This document shows, piece after piece, positions 42,732-54,482 of a DNA stretch of 64,000 nt. The notes under the pieces are model-generated. The model saw only the letters and a program-made list of their open reading frames with translations. It did not search any database and was not told the DNA's origin. This DNA is from Plantago major (Eukaryota; Streptophyta; Magnoliopsida; Lamiales; Plantaginaceae), in assembly GCA_026545765.1 (NCBI GenBank), contig CM048839.1:42950677-43014676 (forward strand), written 5' to 3'. Position numbers and translations under genes: made by a program. The stretch's first letter is position 1; the number at the start of each line of letters is the position of its first letter.

Positions 42732-44447
42732 TGTTGGGAAATTTGTTAGGAAATTTGTTAGATATTTTGTTAGAAATATCTGTTTAGATTTTGATCAGCA
42801 ACATGATGACTTATCTTAGTCTCAGAAAGGTGATTAGTACTCTTGGTTCACTTGAACATTGTAAAAGAGGAAACTCACTAAGTATGATAGTCTAGCTAAT
42901 CTTGTATAGGATGTTAGGTCTCAAAATGTAATTTTTATTTTATGAAGAGAAGACCAAGAAGAAGACATCCAAGCAGAACAAGCTCAACGACATTGAAGAC
43001 TTGAAGAAACTGCACAAGATTGCTGAAACTGTTGTTCAGATATCTTAGCCAGATATCTTGAAGACACGAATAGTTTCAAACAAACTATGTCACAAGAGAT
43101 ATCTGAGAAATAAAAGACCTATCTGAAAACAAGGAAAGTGTCCACAAATATCTATTCTCAGATACCTTGAGCTTTAACCACATTTCTGAAAGAGAAATAT
43201 ATATATTGCAAACAAAGTTGTTTCAATATAAGTATCTGAAGATTGAAGATAAGGACGTGCAAAGAATCAGATAACACTAGTCTCTGATACAAAGCATAGT
43301 TCCGTTGACACTACAGGACAAAAAGTATAGTACAATGCATTTAATGCACGGACAGAGATGTCTGAATAAAATCAACGGCAACTTCTGAGGAAGAAGACAA
43401 AACCTGCTACAGTACTATACACAGATATCAATAGTTTGAATTTGAGCCTAACGGATACTATTCAAACGGCACTCAAATTCATCTATAAATATCAACACTT
43501 AGACTGCTTGAAGAGACACACGACACACCTTGAACTGCATAAAAACGCTGAACATCTTACGCTCTCTCAAAGCAAACTTACTTATCCTCAAAGCTTTCTG
43601 TTGCGACTAAAGCTTTTGATCTTGAGTAACACTGAAGTTCTAAGTGTCCTGATCCTAAACAAGCATAGCTATCTGTGAAAGAGTTGAAACGAAAGATCAA
43701 GTATCTGAGATTCATTCTCTTGAACATTTAACTAAGACTTGGGTCAGTAAAAAGAACAAGATACCATACATTGACAAGTGTATTAAGTATACTTGATTCA
43801 CATAGCTATCTGAATAACTGAATAAGTTATTAAAGAAGCTCATCTGACAACTCAAACCAAAACCAACACCATAATCAAGTGGAGTATGTGAAGTACTTAG
43901 TTTGAAAATCGGGAATAACTCCAAGGTTACCGGAGTATAGGAAGTACTTGATTTGGGAAACTAAGGAATAACTCCAAGGTTATTGAGTATAGGAAGTACT
44001 TAGCTTGGGAAGCTAGGGAATAACTCAAAGGTTTCTGAGTACAGGAAGTACTTCCGTGGAAAGCCGGGGAACAACTCAGGGGGAACATTTGGTTGGGAAC
44101 CAATTGTTTAGAATCTTAGAATAGGTTTATTGTAAGGTGAACTCAATTATCTGTTCTAGTGAATTCTAGGTCTCTGGTAGACCGAAGTGGATTAGTTGGA
44201 GGATTACGCCACCTCCAGATACCACTATACTTGCTGTGTTATTTACCTTTCTGTATTTACATTTCAGCAACACACACACACACTTTAACTGTTTCTGCAC
44301 TTATCTTTATTAAGTCTTCCGCGCTCTGATTCTAAGTATCAAATATCTATTCAGATATTTGAGAAATAGTTTTATCGACAAAAGTTTTAAAAGACTATTC
44401 ACCCCCCCCCCCTCTAGTCTTTTACTTTGCCGTTATCTGGACCAACA
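42732..44447 (+). repeat. Element A 3' LTR
   Basis: TGTTGGG...ACCAACA, 1716 bp. TATA box TATAAAT at 43484-43490. Hairpin array at 43890-44080. Terminal hairpin TAAAAGACTA / TAGTCTTTTA around an 11-C loop near 44388-44423. Two 12-bp terminal units fewer than the 5' LTR. Confidence 0.95.
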
Positions 44448-44747
44448 GATATCTTTTGCAAAACTTGTTTATTGATAAACACTTGTTTATCAAAGATATC
44501 TGGACATAGGTATCTGATAACCCTCGTCTTCAGCAATCTTGTGCAGTCTTCAAAACTTCAAAAAAAATTGTTGAACTCTCCTGCTGGATGCCTTCTTCCT
44601 AACATCCTATACAAGATTTGCTAGACTAACATACTTAGTGATTTTCCTCTTTTACAGTGTTCAAGTGAACCAAGAGTACTAACCACCTTTCTGAGCTAAG
44701 ATAAGTCATTAGGTTGCTGATCAAAATCTAAACATACATTCCTAACA
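44448..44747 (-). repeat. Element B 3' LTR, piece 3 (U3 end)
   Basis: Resumes with GATATCTTTTGCAAAAC after element A and ends CATACATTCCTAACA, the reverse complement of the LTR start TGTTAGGAAT. Joining pieces 18725-19090, 27368-28280 and 44453-44747 gives about 1.57 kb, equal to B's 5' LTR. Confidence 0.9.
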
Positions 44748-44764
44748 AATTTCCCCCTTTTTGA
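44748..44764 (-). promoter_or_regulatory. Element B polypurine tract
   Basis: Minus strand reads AAAAAGGGGGAAATT directly before TGTTAGG of the 3' LTR. Confidence 0.85.
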
Positions 44765-45124
44765 TCAGTCAACGATGACTATCTTTAAAACCTATTACAA
44801 CTTGGAAGAGGGAACAATCTAACACTTAATCATTTCTTATGATCTTTTCAATTCATTTTAATTAAGTGCAGAAAGTAAACATCAACCAAATCACAAGGTG
44901 TGATCTTTGCTGACAAGTTATCTTTTTATAGATCGATATCTGAGAGTAGGTTCATCAGATATGTTACAAAGGAAGTTCACAGATAACTTAATAAATAAAG
45001 CATATTACAGCACAGTCAACAAGATACAAAACACTTAGTTAAATTAGGACAACAGGAGTAACCAAGCTCCAAGTAGACATCCTAATAAACTAGTCTTCAA
45101 CTCTTCATAATCTTCAAGTCTTCA

Positions 45125-48100
45125 ATCAGCAGATCTGTGGATCAATTTGCAAATTCCCTATCCCCAAACCTTTTGATATCATCTGAGTAGTCATAGAGCA
45201 AGGTCCTGACTATCATCTCAATGTTTCTGGCAAATCCACAAACTTCCTTGTAGGTTTTGGTGGGATTCTTCTTGGCAAATTGTTTGACCCACAGATACTT
45301 TCCCCATTTCTAGGCATGCTCAATTCTGATATCTGATAGCTTGAAGTATTCATATATGATCCTCATATATCTGATGTCACCCTTGTATTGATCTTCAGTC
45401 ATGTAGAAAGACTCATAGGGTTCCACAACAAGTCTTGCTCTTGTGCCTGTTCCAGTGATGTTGGGAATTCTGTGCACATCATCTGGCTTTCCATAAGGAC
45501 AATCATCAGAGAGGTCCTTCTTCATGGCTTCTATTCTCTTGATTACTTCAAAATCCAACCAGGCTTTGATGTGGTTGGTGTTAATCAAGACTGGCTTATC
45601 TTTTCTCCATGCCATGAGTTGTTTATGGATTGGTTCTGGAAATTTTTCATTTACCAGTAAGTGCTTGAGTTCTAGAATCCAGTAGCCATTCTTCTGATTA
45701 ATGCACCTGTAGACAGAGGAGTCATTGTTGGTCTTCACATAATCAATCTTGGCTTCTTCAGGCCTGAGTGGTAGTTGAAGTTTTCTTTGTTCAGCTCTCA
45801 GCCTGTTCCTCCCTTGTCTTGAATTCTCCCTTGAGGTACTGCTTGAAGAACCACCCTGGATTGACTTGGTATTTCCAGATGGTGTTTTAGCTGCTAAAGG
45901 CTTTGCAGCTATGGGCTCGGATAGGCTATCAACTCTTTTTCTTTTTCTGTGAAGAGGAGCTTCATCTTCATCAGTCTCTTCATCATCATCATCAAGATCA
46001 ATTCTTGTGAAAATTTTGCAGCCTTCTTCATTGACCTGGAATTTGATTTGTCCTTCTTCTTCTTCAGAAGACTCTTCAATCCCTCTTACTTGTCTTTTCC
46101 TTGGAGCCTTGGTACTCCTTGGAGGTTTATGTGCCCTGGCCCTTGTTGTCATTCCTTTTTCAGGAAGTTGCTGAGTGGTGTCCACTATCTGTAGAGCAGT
46201 CTGACTGGAGGAGGGCTCATTGATTCTGAGTGGTGGTTGGGAATATTTCTTCTTGTTTCCTCTTTCTTTCTGAGCGCCGGATCCTTTCCCTTGTCCTTGA
46301 TATCCTTCCCCCTTAGTCATTGTTGACTGACTCAATGTCACAAAGGATTCTGAGAGTGACTAAAAGTTTCCTTGTAGATAATTGTAAGCAGCAACCAACT
46401 TCTGAAGTTCAGCCTTGAGCTCCTGATTTTGTTTGATAAGTCCTGTTTCCTTATCAGTGAGCTCTGCCAGTGGGCCTTGAGTTGCATATGATTTTCCAGC
46501 AGCATAGCTAGCCTCATTGAGGGCTTTTTCAGCAAGATTATTGTCATCATCCCTCACCATGCCTAGGTCTCTCTGAGCAATGACTAAGTTTGTTGTTCTC
46601 TGAGTGATTAACTCAGTGAAATTTTTCATTTCAGCAGGGACTGATGCAATTACTTCTTCATTTTGTTGAGACAACTCCTTTCTTAGAGTTGCCAGAACCT
46701 GGTATCTGGCCATGTAATCATGGGAGTTGAGATTTGGTTTCTTACTGAAGCTTTGAGGAGCTATCAGTTTTCTCTTTAAGTGAGAAACTCCTAAGTGAAC
46801 ATTTGCATGTTCTGCCAAGGTTCTGTCTTCTTTATCATATGAGTCTTCATCCCAGTGATCTTCATCCTCTTGGGCATTTTCATCAATATTATCTAGCCCA
46901 GCAACCATCTCAGAGATGGGCTTCTTTCCTTTCAGTGATGAGGATGTTACTTCTTTTGATTATGCAGCCTTAGCATCATGCTTGTCTTCAGATACTTGCT
47001 CAAGATTCTAATTCTTGACAGAATTGCACGGCAATGAAGTGGAGTTCTTTCATCTCAGCATAAGCTTCCATTTCCTTGATGGTTTGATCTTCAATCGTTT
47101 GGAGCTTTTCTTTGGATTCAGCTATCTTCTCTTCCAGTTGAAGATTTAGCTGTTGTTCTTCCTCCAACAACTGTTTGAGTTGAGCAACTCTGGCTTGTAC
47201 ATCCAATATTTTATGAGTGAGCCCTCAGAGTGCTCAACTACTTGTTCAGTAGAGTCTTTTTGTTGGGGAGATGGATGTGTAGACTTCTGAGGAGATGGGG
47301 GAGGAGAATTTTGTGAAGTCCTCTCAGTGTGCTTTTCAGCAACTAAGGCATTGTTTCCTTGTGCAATACCTCCTGTCCCTGGTGCAGGGGCATCATCATC
47401 ATCATCATCCTTTTTGTCATTAGGTTCTTCAAAATTATTCTCACCTATTTCCTCCTCATCTTCATAAAATAGATTGATCACTTCAGGAAGTGTGACCAAT
47501 TGCCCATTTACTTCCTCTTGTTCAGAGGGTATGCTTTGTAGGGACTTAGGCAAGATTGGCTTGAATGCCATCTCCATTCTGGTCTGACCATCTGCCTTTT
47601 CAAAGGTTTCAATGAGCTTGTGTGCTACTTCCTTTATGAAGTTCTTATTCATCAACGTGGCAAATGCATATTGCTCAGTTGGAAACATTGCATGCACATA
47701 ATTCTCCAAGTCAAATGCTCTTGCTCTTCTGGTAGGGTGATCAGTGACCCTTGTGATCTCAAACAGATCAGAGCATCTGAGTCTCTGCCATTTCTTGAAA
47801 CACTTTAGATACTTTGGTAGAGTATGAGCCTTGAAGAATGGATGTAGGTCCTTGTTCAAATCTTCAGGGACCACTAAGGCACTAGCTTGAGCCTGAAAGA
47901 GAGTTTTGAGTTAGTTTCAAAACTTTAATAGATATCTGGGTTTTAGAGTAGTCAAGTATATGTGTTACCTGTGCAACAACAATAGGCTCAGAAGGTTGGA
48001 CTACTGAGGTTCCAGGTGCCTCAGATATCTTGGTGTGAGGAGGAGACTTGGAAGTCTGATCCTCAGCATCCTCTCTTTCTTTTTGAACCTGAGAATAAAA

Positions 48101-50587
48101 TACAACATAACACTTAGAAATTTATCAGGAGAGAAACACTTAGACAATTTGATATCTGAGATGTCAATTACCTCCACAGTAGGAGGCTCAGATACTTGTC
48201 TCTCAGAAACTTGTACAGTTTCTGGTATTCTCTCTGGTGATGAAGGTTTGGTGGCCTCATCAATTTCCATTGGTTGAGGGGATTGAGTGGGCAATTCCCC
48301 AACAACTTCTACTTTTGTTTGAGCCTATGAGTAGAAAGTGTTAAGTATTTAGAAAAATGATCAGAGTAATATTGTGAAAAGTATAGATATCTGAGATATA
48401 TACCTTCTCAATAGAAGGCTCAGATACTTGTTCCTCAGAGACTTTGTGAGTCTCTGGTTGATTCTCTGATGAGTTAGGCTTCTCAGCCTCATCATTTTTC
48501 TTCTCAGTTGGAGCCTATTAGAAACAAACAGTTAGTCAAGTTTGTATAAAAGATATCTGAAAAGTCATGTCTTAAGAAACTATTTTCCACCTGTAATACA
48601 GGCTCAGGTTAGTGGTGAGGCTATGGGAGCCTCCTTCTCAGTCTCTGAGGCAAGCTTTGCAGCTTCCTCTTGTTCTTTTGTTTCTAATTCAGCCTGTAAC
48701 AAAGAAATTTTTATAAGTAACAAGATTTATAAACATAAAATTTCACAAGTAGAGAGTTAAACCATTCAGCTACCTGAGCAGTGTCAGGCTGATTGGTCTC
48801 TGGAACTTGTGACCCTTCTATGCTTTGGTCTTGTTGTTCCATTTCAGCTTCTTTGTTTGAAGTTTCAGGTACTTCAGACCTTTCCTGAGTGTGCAACTCA
48901 GTTGCCTCCCCTGGTTGATCATTTTGAGCAGATGCCTCAGTTTGATCCCTCTCATTGAGTTGGGGAACCTGTTCTTTCTGATTTTCTTCAAAGGAAAGAT
49001 CTTTGGTATCGTAACTCAAGTATCATCTCAACAACATCCACTATTGGCTGTTGTGGTTGGTGTGGTGATTCTGATCTGGATGAGGAAGGTGATGCTGTAT
49101 GGGGCCTATCCAGATCTGCTTGAAACAGACTTTTAAGTGTTGAGGCAACGGTTGTATCCTCCAACACTATGTTGCCACTCATCAGAGCATCTTCAATATG
49201 CTTAAGTGTTACTTGCTCTGATGGTGTGTTTTGTCCGGTGACCTTGGACACAGTTGCCTCTTCAACAACCTTTGAACTAGTTGCTCTTTCAGCAACCTTA
49301 GGGATTATTGATTCCCCCTCATCTTCAGATTCCTCATCGAAATCTGGGACTAAATTATCAACAGTCCCTGCTGCTTCTGCAGAGAGTGTTTCAAAATTTC
49401 TCACTGCTTTTATCAACATTGATAGATTCATCAGCAAGGCACTCTGTAGCATTGATGAGTTCATCAGCTGTGGTCTTAGCAGCATTGATGAGTTCATCTT
49501 CATTTATGAGTTCATCAGCAGTGGCGGCAGATATCTGCAATGAGTATGTCTACTGATTTGCCAGCAGACTTCTTTCGTGAAGTTCTGGGCTATTTGGTCG
49601 CAACGGAACCCTCAGATACCTCATCAGTCTTTCGTTTCTTGGAACCTTTTTGAGATGCGGTAACCTTTTTCATCATGTTTGTATACTCATATTTGTAGAG
49701 TAGGTTACTATTGGCAATGTCTGCCGTCTCTCTGAGCTCAATGCCAAGGCACTCCAGTAAGTAGCAAATCTTAAGTCCATAGCTTACTGTGGCTTTTAGC
49801 TCAGCAAGGCCCTTAACGATTTTAGGATCAAAGCCTTGTATCTTCTTCACAAATTTCATGAAGGCGTACTTCCCCCAATTAAAAGGATTTTCCAGCCTTT
49901 TGTTTTGTTGATTCAACAAGAACATCATCATCCAGCGATCTTGGCTTATCTGGTCAGCTCCTCCTTGTAGACAATCAAAGCGTCTGTGAAAGATACATGC
50001 CAACACATCCCAGTGAACCAACAGATGTCTGGTTCTGATGACAGCAAGTTTGAAGTCGATGGATGTGTCTGGCTTGTCAAGATCACACACTTCATTGTAG
50101 AGCTTTTTGAAACCCTCAAGGAGATCTTCATCCTTGGTGTCAATTTTAAAATCCTTTCCAAGATTTTGAAGTTCAAACAGCTCACAGAAAAGTCGTCATT
50201 CAATAGATTTCAGACTTGGACTTTAGTCTTGATAGACACTGTCTCAGTGCCTTCAGAGACTTTGGAAATAATCGTGGAGTTGTTGTAAAACTCCAGGACA
50301 TCCAGTGAAGAGACTCCACTGGGAAGACCAGATAGAAAGCCCTTGATTTGTGCCTTTTCAAGCATATCAAGTACCAACTTTTTGCCAGCCTGGTTTTTTA
50401 CTGCAGCTACAAGGTATTCCTCAATCATGGCACCACCCCAAATCATCCTGTGATTTGAAGTCCAATGATCAGGATTGAACTCTCCAGTCAATCGTTTGTT
50501 TGTTATAACCAACACTGGTGCTTGCTTTTCAGCAGTACCCGAGGTAGTAGCTTGGGATTTCTGGTTAGAAGCACGTTTTGGAGCCAT
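45125..50587 (-). pseudogene. Element B 3' gene (env position), six exons, unknown function
   Basis: The ATG is at 50587-50585 (MAPKRASNQKSQATTSGTAE). Exons in minus order: 50587-48774, 48693-48591, 48514-48404, 48324-48172, 48088-47969 and 47892 to about 45125. The introns (48694-48773, 48515-48590, 48325-48403, 48089-48171, 47893-47968; 76-83 bp) all have GT-AG and sit at the same codon boundaries as in A. Exons 3, 4 and 5 are 111, 153 and 120 bp, all whole codons; exon 2 is 103 bp and carries an indel. The protein parallels A: globular N-part (HWDVLACIFHRRFDCLQGG), acidic repeat exons, FFKAHTLPKYLKCFKKWQRL, coiled coil, and C-terminal domain LMAWRKDKPVLINTNHIKAW. Damage: frameshifts near 50215, 49560, 49020 and 47220, and TGG to TAG at about 45312. 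What the protein does is unknown. Confidence 0.75.
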
Positions 50588-50765
50588 CTCTTTAAATAGT
50601 GAAAGTTTTTGAAAATCGAAAAGAGATTAAGGTGTGAGTTTAGTGATTCTTTGCAGAATAACTAAGCGAAGAACAGAGATATGCAGAAAACTTTGAAAGG
50701 TTTTTGCTATTTCTATGTAAGTGTGAATGTTGGATTAGGCGAAAGTGATTTCTTTTGCCAAAATC

Positions 50766-50778
50766 ATATATATATATA
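50766..50778 (-). promoter_or_regulatory. Putative internal promoter TATA box of the 3' gene (element B)
   Basis: Minus strand TATATATATATA about 180 bp upstream of the ATG at 50587; the counterpart of 36559-36568 in A, with the shared upstream block AAAATCAATTTGTATGTAT. Confidence 0.55.
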
Positions 50779-51218
50779 GCATCTTACTCTCAACAAACAT
50801 ATACATACAAATTGATTTTGTACATATGTATCTGTGCAAATGCAGATAGGCGTGGGTAACATTCGTTTTGCATTAAATGCTTAGTGGACCACGTCTGTGT
50901 TTTTACAGTCCACTATTTTACTGAGAATTGATCTCGTCTGTTAAGATCAAACGCCATTTCATCAAGGGTCATGATTGCTTCTTCAGCAATGATCACAATC
51001 AGTAATTGTAATTGTGCCCAATTAATGAAATTTGGCATAAGGCTTTCTGAATCACATCTCTTTTCTGTGACTAGTGGACAGTCTTTGGACTTATGTAGTC
51101 AGTTCAGAGACTGTGTGTAACTTAACATAAAAATGGAAAGATACAAAACACCAGAGATGTAGTTGACTGAATATAGTTATACCACATTTCTTTTGTGTTC
51201 CCCCACACTAAGTGATCT

Positions 51219-51412
51219 AGATATCTGAGTGCCTGTCTCAGAAATCTTCAAATAGCCATTTTACCCTTTAACCTTTGATATCTGAGTACCCGTCTCAGAT
51301 ATCTTTTTGCTATGTGTTTCACCTTTTGTCTTTGATATTCTGGATTCCTGTTCCAGATATCTTATCTCTTCTTTTTCCTTTCTCAATCATACTGAGTTCC
51401 TGTCTCAGAGAT
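51219..51412 (-). repeat. ACRGGNA-loop hairpin array (element B)
   Basis: Four units on the minus strand, just after the pol stop: CTGAGACAGGAACTCAG, TCTGGAACAGGAATCCAGA, TCTGAGACGGGTACTCAGA and TCTGAGACAGGCACTCAGA. Units are spaced 50-70 bp apart, wider than in A, with little conservation between them apart from ATATC flanks. Confidence 0.9.
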
Positions 51413-54400
51413 TAGAACTTTTCAGTTCCTTTGGTAGCTCCATTAACCCAAGACTATGTCTCAAGGTTAAGAACCTGCTTTCTTGCAAATGCTTTGTAAA
51501 GATATCTGCAAGTTGGTCTTCAGTACCAATCTTGAGTATCTCTATATTACATTTTTCAACATGGTCTCTAATAAAGTGGTGTCTAACATCAATGTGCTTT
51601 GTTCTTGCATGAAACTTAGGATTCTGAGTTATGGCAATAGCACTTGTGTTATCACAGAAAATCGGTGTTTTCTCTTCATTGATCTCATAATCTCTGAGTT
51701 GTTGTTGTATCCGCAATATTTGTGAAGCACAACACCCAGCAGCAATATATTCAGCCTCTGTGGTAGATGTGGCAATTGAGTTTTGTTTCTTGCTGAACCA
51801 TGATATTAATATGGCACCAAGAAATTGACAAGTTCCTGAGGTGCTTTTTCTATCAAGCAATGATCCAACATAGTCAGCATCAAAATAGCCAACTAAACTC
51901 AATCCACTGTCTTTTTGATACCACAATCCATAGTACCCTTTACATACCTTAATATTTTCATAGCAATGTTGTAGTGTGATTGCATTGGATTTGTCTGAAA
52001 TCTAGCACATACTCACAAAGTTGCTTGTCTTTAGATCGAAATATAATGTCATCAACATATACTTGAACTAGAAGTAGTTTCCCTTCATGGTTCAAAGTAA
52101 AGAGTGTTTTATCAACATCTCCTTTCCTGAAGCCACTTTCCAGCAAGTATTTGGCTAAAGTATCATACCATGCTCTCGGAGCCTGTTTCAGTCCATACAG
52201 AGCTTTCTGAAAGTTATAAACCATTCTACTTTCTGTGGAAACCTCAAAGCCTGGTGGTTGTTCAACATAGACTTTTTCAGCAAGTTCACTGTTTAGGAAT
52301 GCACTTTTCACATCCATCTGATAAACTTTAAAGTCATTATGAGCTGCAAAGGCTAGAAATAGTCTTATTGCGTCCAATCTTGCAACTGGAGCATATGACT
52401 CGTCAAAATCTAGTCCTTCTGTCTGGGTGAATCCCTTGGCAACCAACCTTGCTTTATTTCTGTTTATTTCACCAGACTCATTCATTTTATTTCTGAAAAC
52501 CCACTTGGTTCCAATTACAGATATTCCATCAACAAATGGAACCAGTTTCCAGACTTTGTTTCTCTCAAATTGATCCAACTCTTCTTGCATTGCAGAGATC
52601 CAATCTTGATCCTTCAATGCTTCTTCTATAGTTTTAGGTTCAATATTTGAGATGAAACATCCATAAAGAGAGTCAGCAATTGCTCTCCTAGTTCTAACTC
52701 CTTGGTCTAATGGACCGATCACATCCTTGGCAGGATGATTTCTTATCCATTTCATAATGGGTTTTGAACTAGTAGGATCAATATCATTTTGATCTGAATG
52801 TGAATCAATATGATCTTGATAGGATACTTGTGTAGTATCTGAGATATCTGGCAGATGGGAAATGCCATGGATATCTAACACTTTTTCAGTGTTAGAGATA
52901 TCTGGAATTTAATTTTCAGCAATCTCATTCTCAGAAACCTTTTCATGATGAAGGTTCTCAGTAACCTGTTCCATTTCTGGAATTCTCATAGCAAAATTCT
53001 TCATCATGTCTTAGAGTCATCTGGTTGTTACTAAGCAATGGTTGCTTTTTATTGTCAGATTCATCCTCTAAGTGAATGATAGATTGTTTTCTTTTAAGTA
53101 TTCTTCTTCAGAATTTTTAATCATTAGTTCTTTGAACCTATCTGAGAGTTCTTCATTCAAGAGTACTTTGTTGTTTCCTTCGTAGAAGACAACATGAACA
53201 GATTCTTCAATCTTTTGTGTTCTTTTGTTGTAGATTTTGTAGGCTTTGCTATTCAGAGAATAACCAAGAAATACTCCTTCATCTGCTTTTGGTTGAAATG
53301 TTCTCAAGTATTCTTTTCCATTGTTAAGAACAAAACATCTGCAACCAAACACCCTTAGATGTTTGATACTAGGGGTCTACCAATCAAAAGTTCATAAGGA
53401 GTTTTGTCATGGTGTTTGTTAATCAAACATCTATTTTGAGTGTAGCAGGCTGTGTTAACAGCTTCAACCCAATAGATTTCACTTATTTAAGTGTCAGCAA
53501 ACATTGTTCTTGCTGCTTCTTTTAGGGTCCTATTCTTCCTTTCAGCAACACCATTTTGTTGTGGTGTCCTTACTGAAGATAGTTGATGTTGTATACCTTT
53601 GTAGGTACAAAACTCTTTTATGTACTGATTCACAAACTCAGTACCATGGTCTGTTCTGATTACAGATACCTTGTCATTTTTCATGACTTCAAGCTTATTC
53701 AGCAAGTTGGGTATCTCAACCCTTGCATCAGATTTATGTTTGAGAAATACAACCCAAGTGAATCTTGAGTAATCATCAACAACAACTAGACCATACTTCT
53801 TTCCTGCATAGCTAGTTACAGAGGATTCAAAAAGATCCATGTGTAACATTTGCAGTGGCCTTTCACTGGAGTATCTAGTTTTAGACTTGAAAGATGTTTT
53901 GGATTTTTTTTCCATTTGGCAAGCTGAGCATATACCATCTTTTCTATATACCATTTTGGGTAAACCAACCACCAATTCTTTCTTGGCTAGCTTGTTTAGA
54001 GTTTTGAAGTTCAAGTGACTCATTCTTTTATGCCATAGCCAGTTTTCTTCAGTGTGGCTAGATTGACTCACCATGAGACATTCTTCAGTTGTGGCAGATG
54101 CCCAGTCAGCAACATAAATATTTCCTTTTCGCCTAGCAACTAAGACTGCCTGCTTTGACTCATTGTCAATTACTTTGCATAGTTTTGACTTGATCTTGAC
54201 AGTGTACCCTTTGTCTACCAATTGACTCATGCTTAGGAGATTATATTTCAATCCCTTTACATGTAGTACTTCAGAGATTGTAAGAGCTCCAAACTTCAGA
54301 TTGCCAAAACCTATGGTTGGATTTTCATCTCCTCCAGCAAATCTAATAATTGGTCCTTTATCGCATTTTCTGTAGTTAATCAGATTTGCTTTGTCTCCTG

Positions 54401-54464
54401 TCATGTGCTTCCCACATCCACTATCAAAATGCCACTTCGGGTTCTTCCTCAGAGTGTTCTGCAC
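51405..54464 (-). pseudogene. Element B pol: protease, integrase, RT, RNase H
   Basis: The protease site is WHFDSGCGKHMTGD with DSG intact. Integrase shows HHCC-type HKRMSHLNFKTLNKLAKKEL with CSACQMEKK, core motifs VVVDDYSRFTWVVF, IRTDHGTEF and QQNGVAERKNRTL, and a stop after MFADT (53487). SH3-like FGCRCFVLNNGKEYL follows at about 53345. RT runs from about 52800 with [40 protein letters not shown] and QVYVDDIIF, then a deletion at 52014/52015 removes about 310 bp after YVDD. RNase H (51926-51405) keeps GYFDADYVGSLLDRKSTSGT, TTEAEYIAAGCC and DNTSAIAITQ, i.e. its acidic residues. The frame ends at 51405. Confidence 0.9.
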
Positions 54465-54482
54465 AAGACAGGAAACATGGAG

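Larger units (their letters stand above)
28281..44447 (+). mobile_element. Element A: large Ty1/copia retrotransposon (SIRE/Maximus type) with a 3' gene
   Basis: A 16167-bp element with two LTRs (1714 and 1716 bp), a Met-tRNA-type primer-binding site, gag, a long coiled-coil region, protease, integrase, RT and RNase H in copia order, a 5.6-kb gene between pol and the 3' LTR, and a polypurine tract. The 5-bp duplication GATAT flanks it exactly. The two LTRs differ by scattered substitutions and small indels, so the insertion is not brand-new. Coding regions carry several stops and frameshifts, so it is not autonomous now. It sits inside the 3' LTR of element B, a relative in the opposite orientation. 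Confidence 0.95.
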
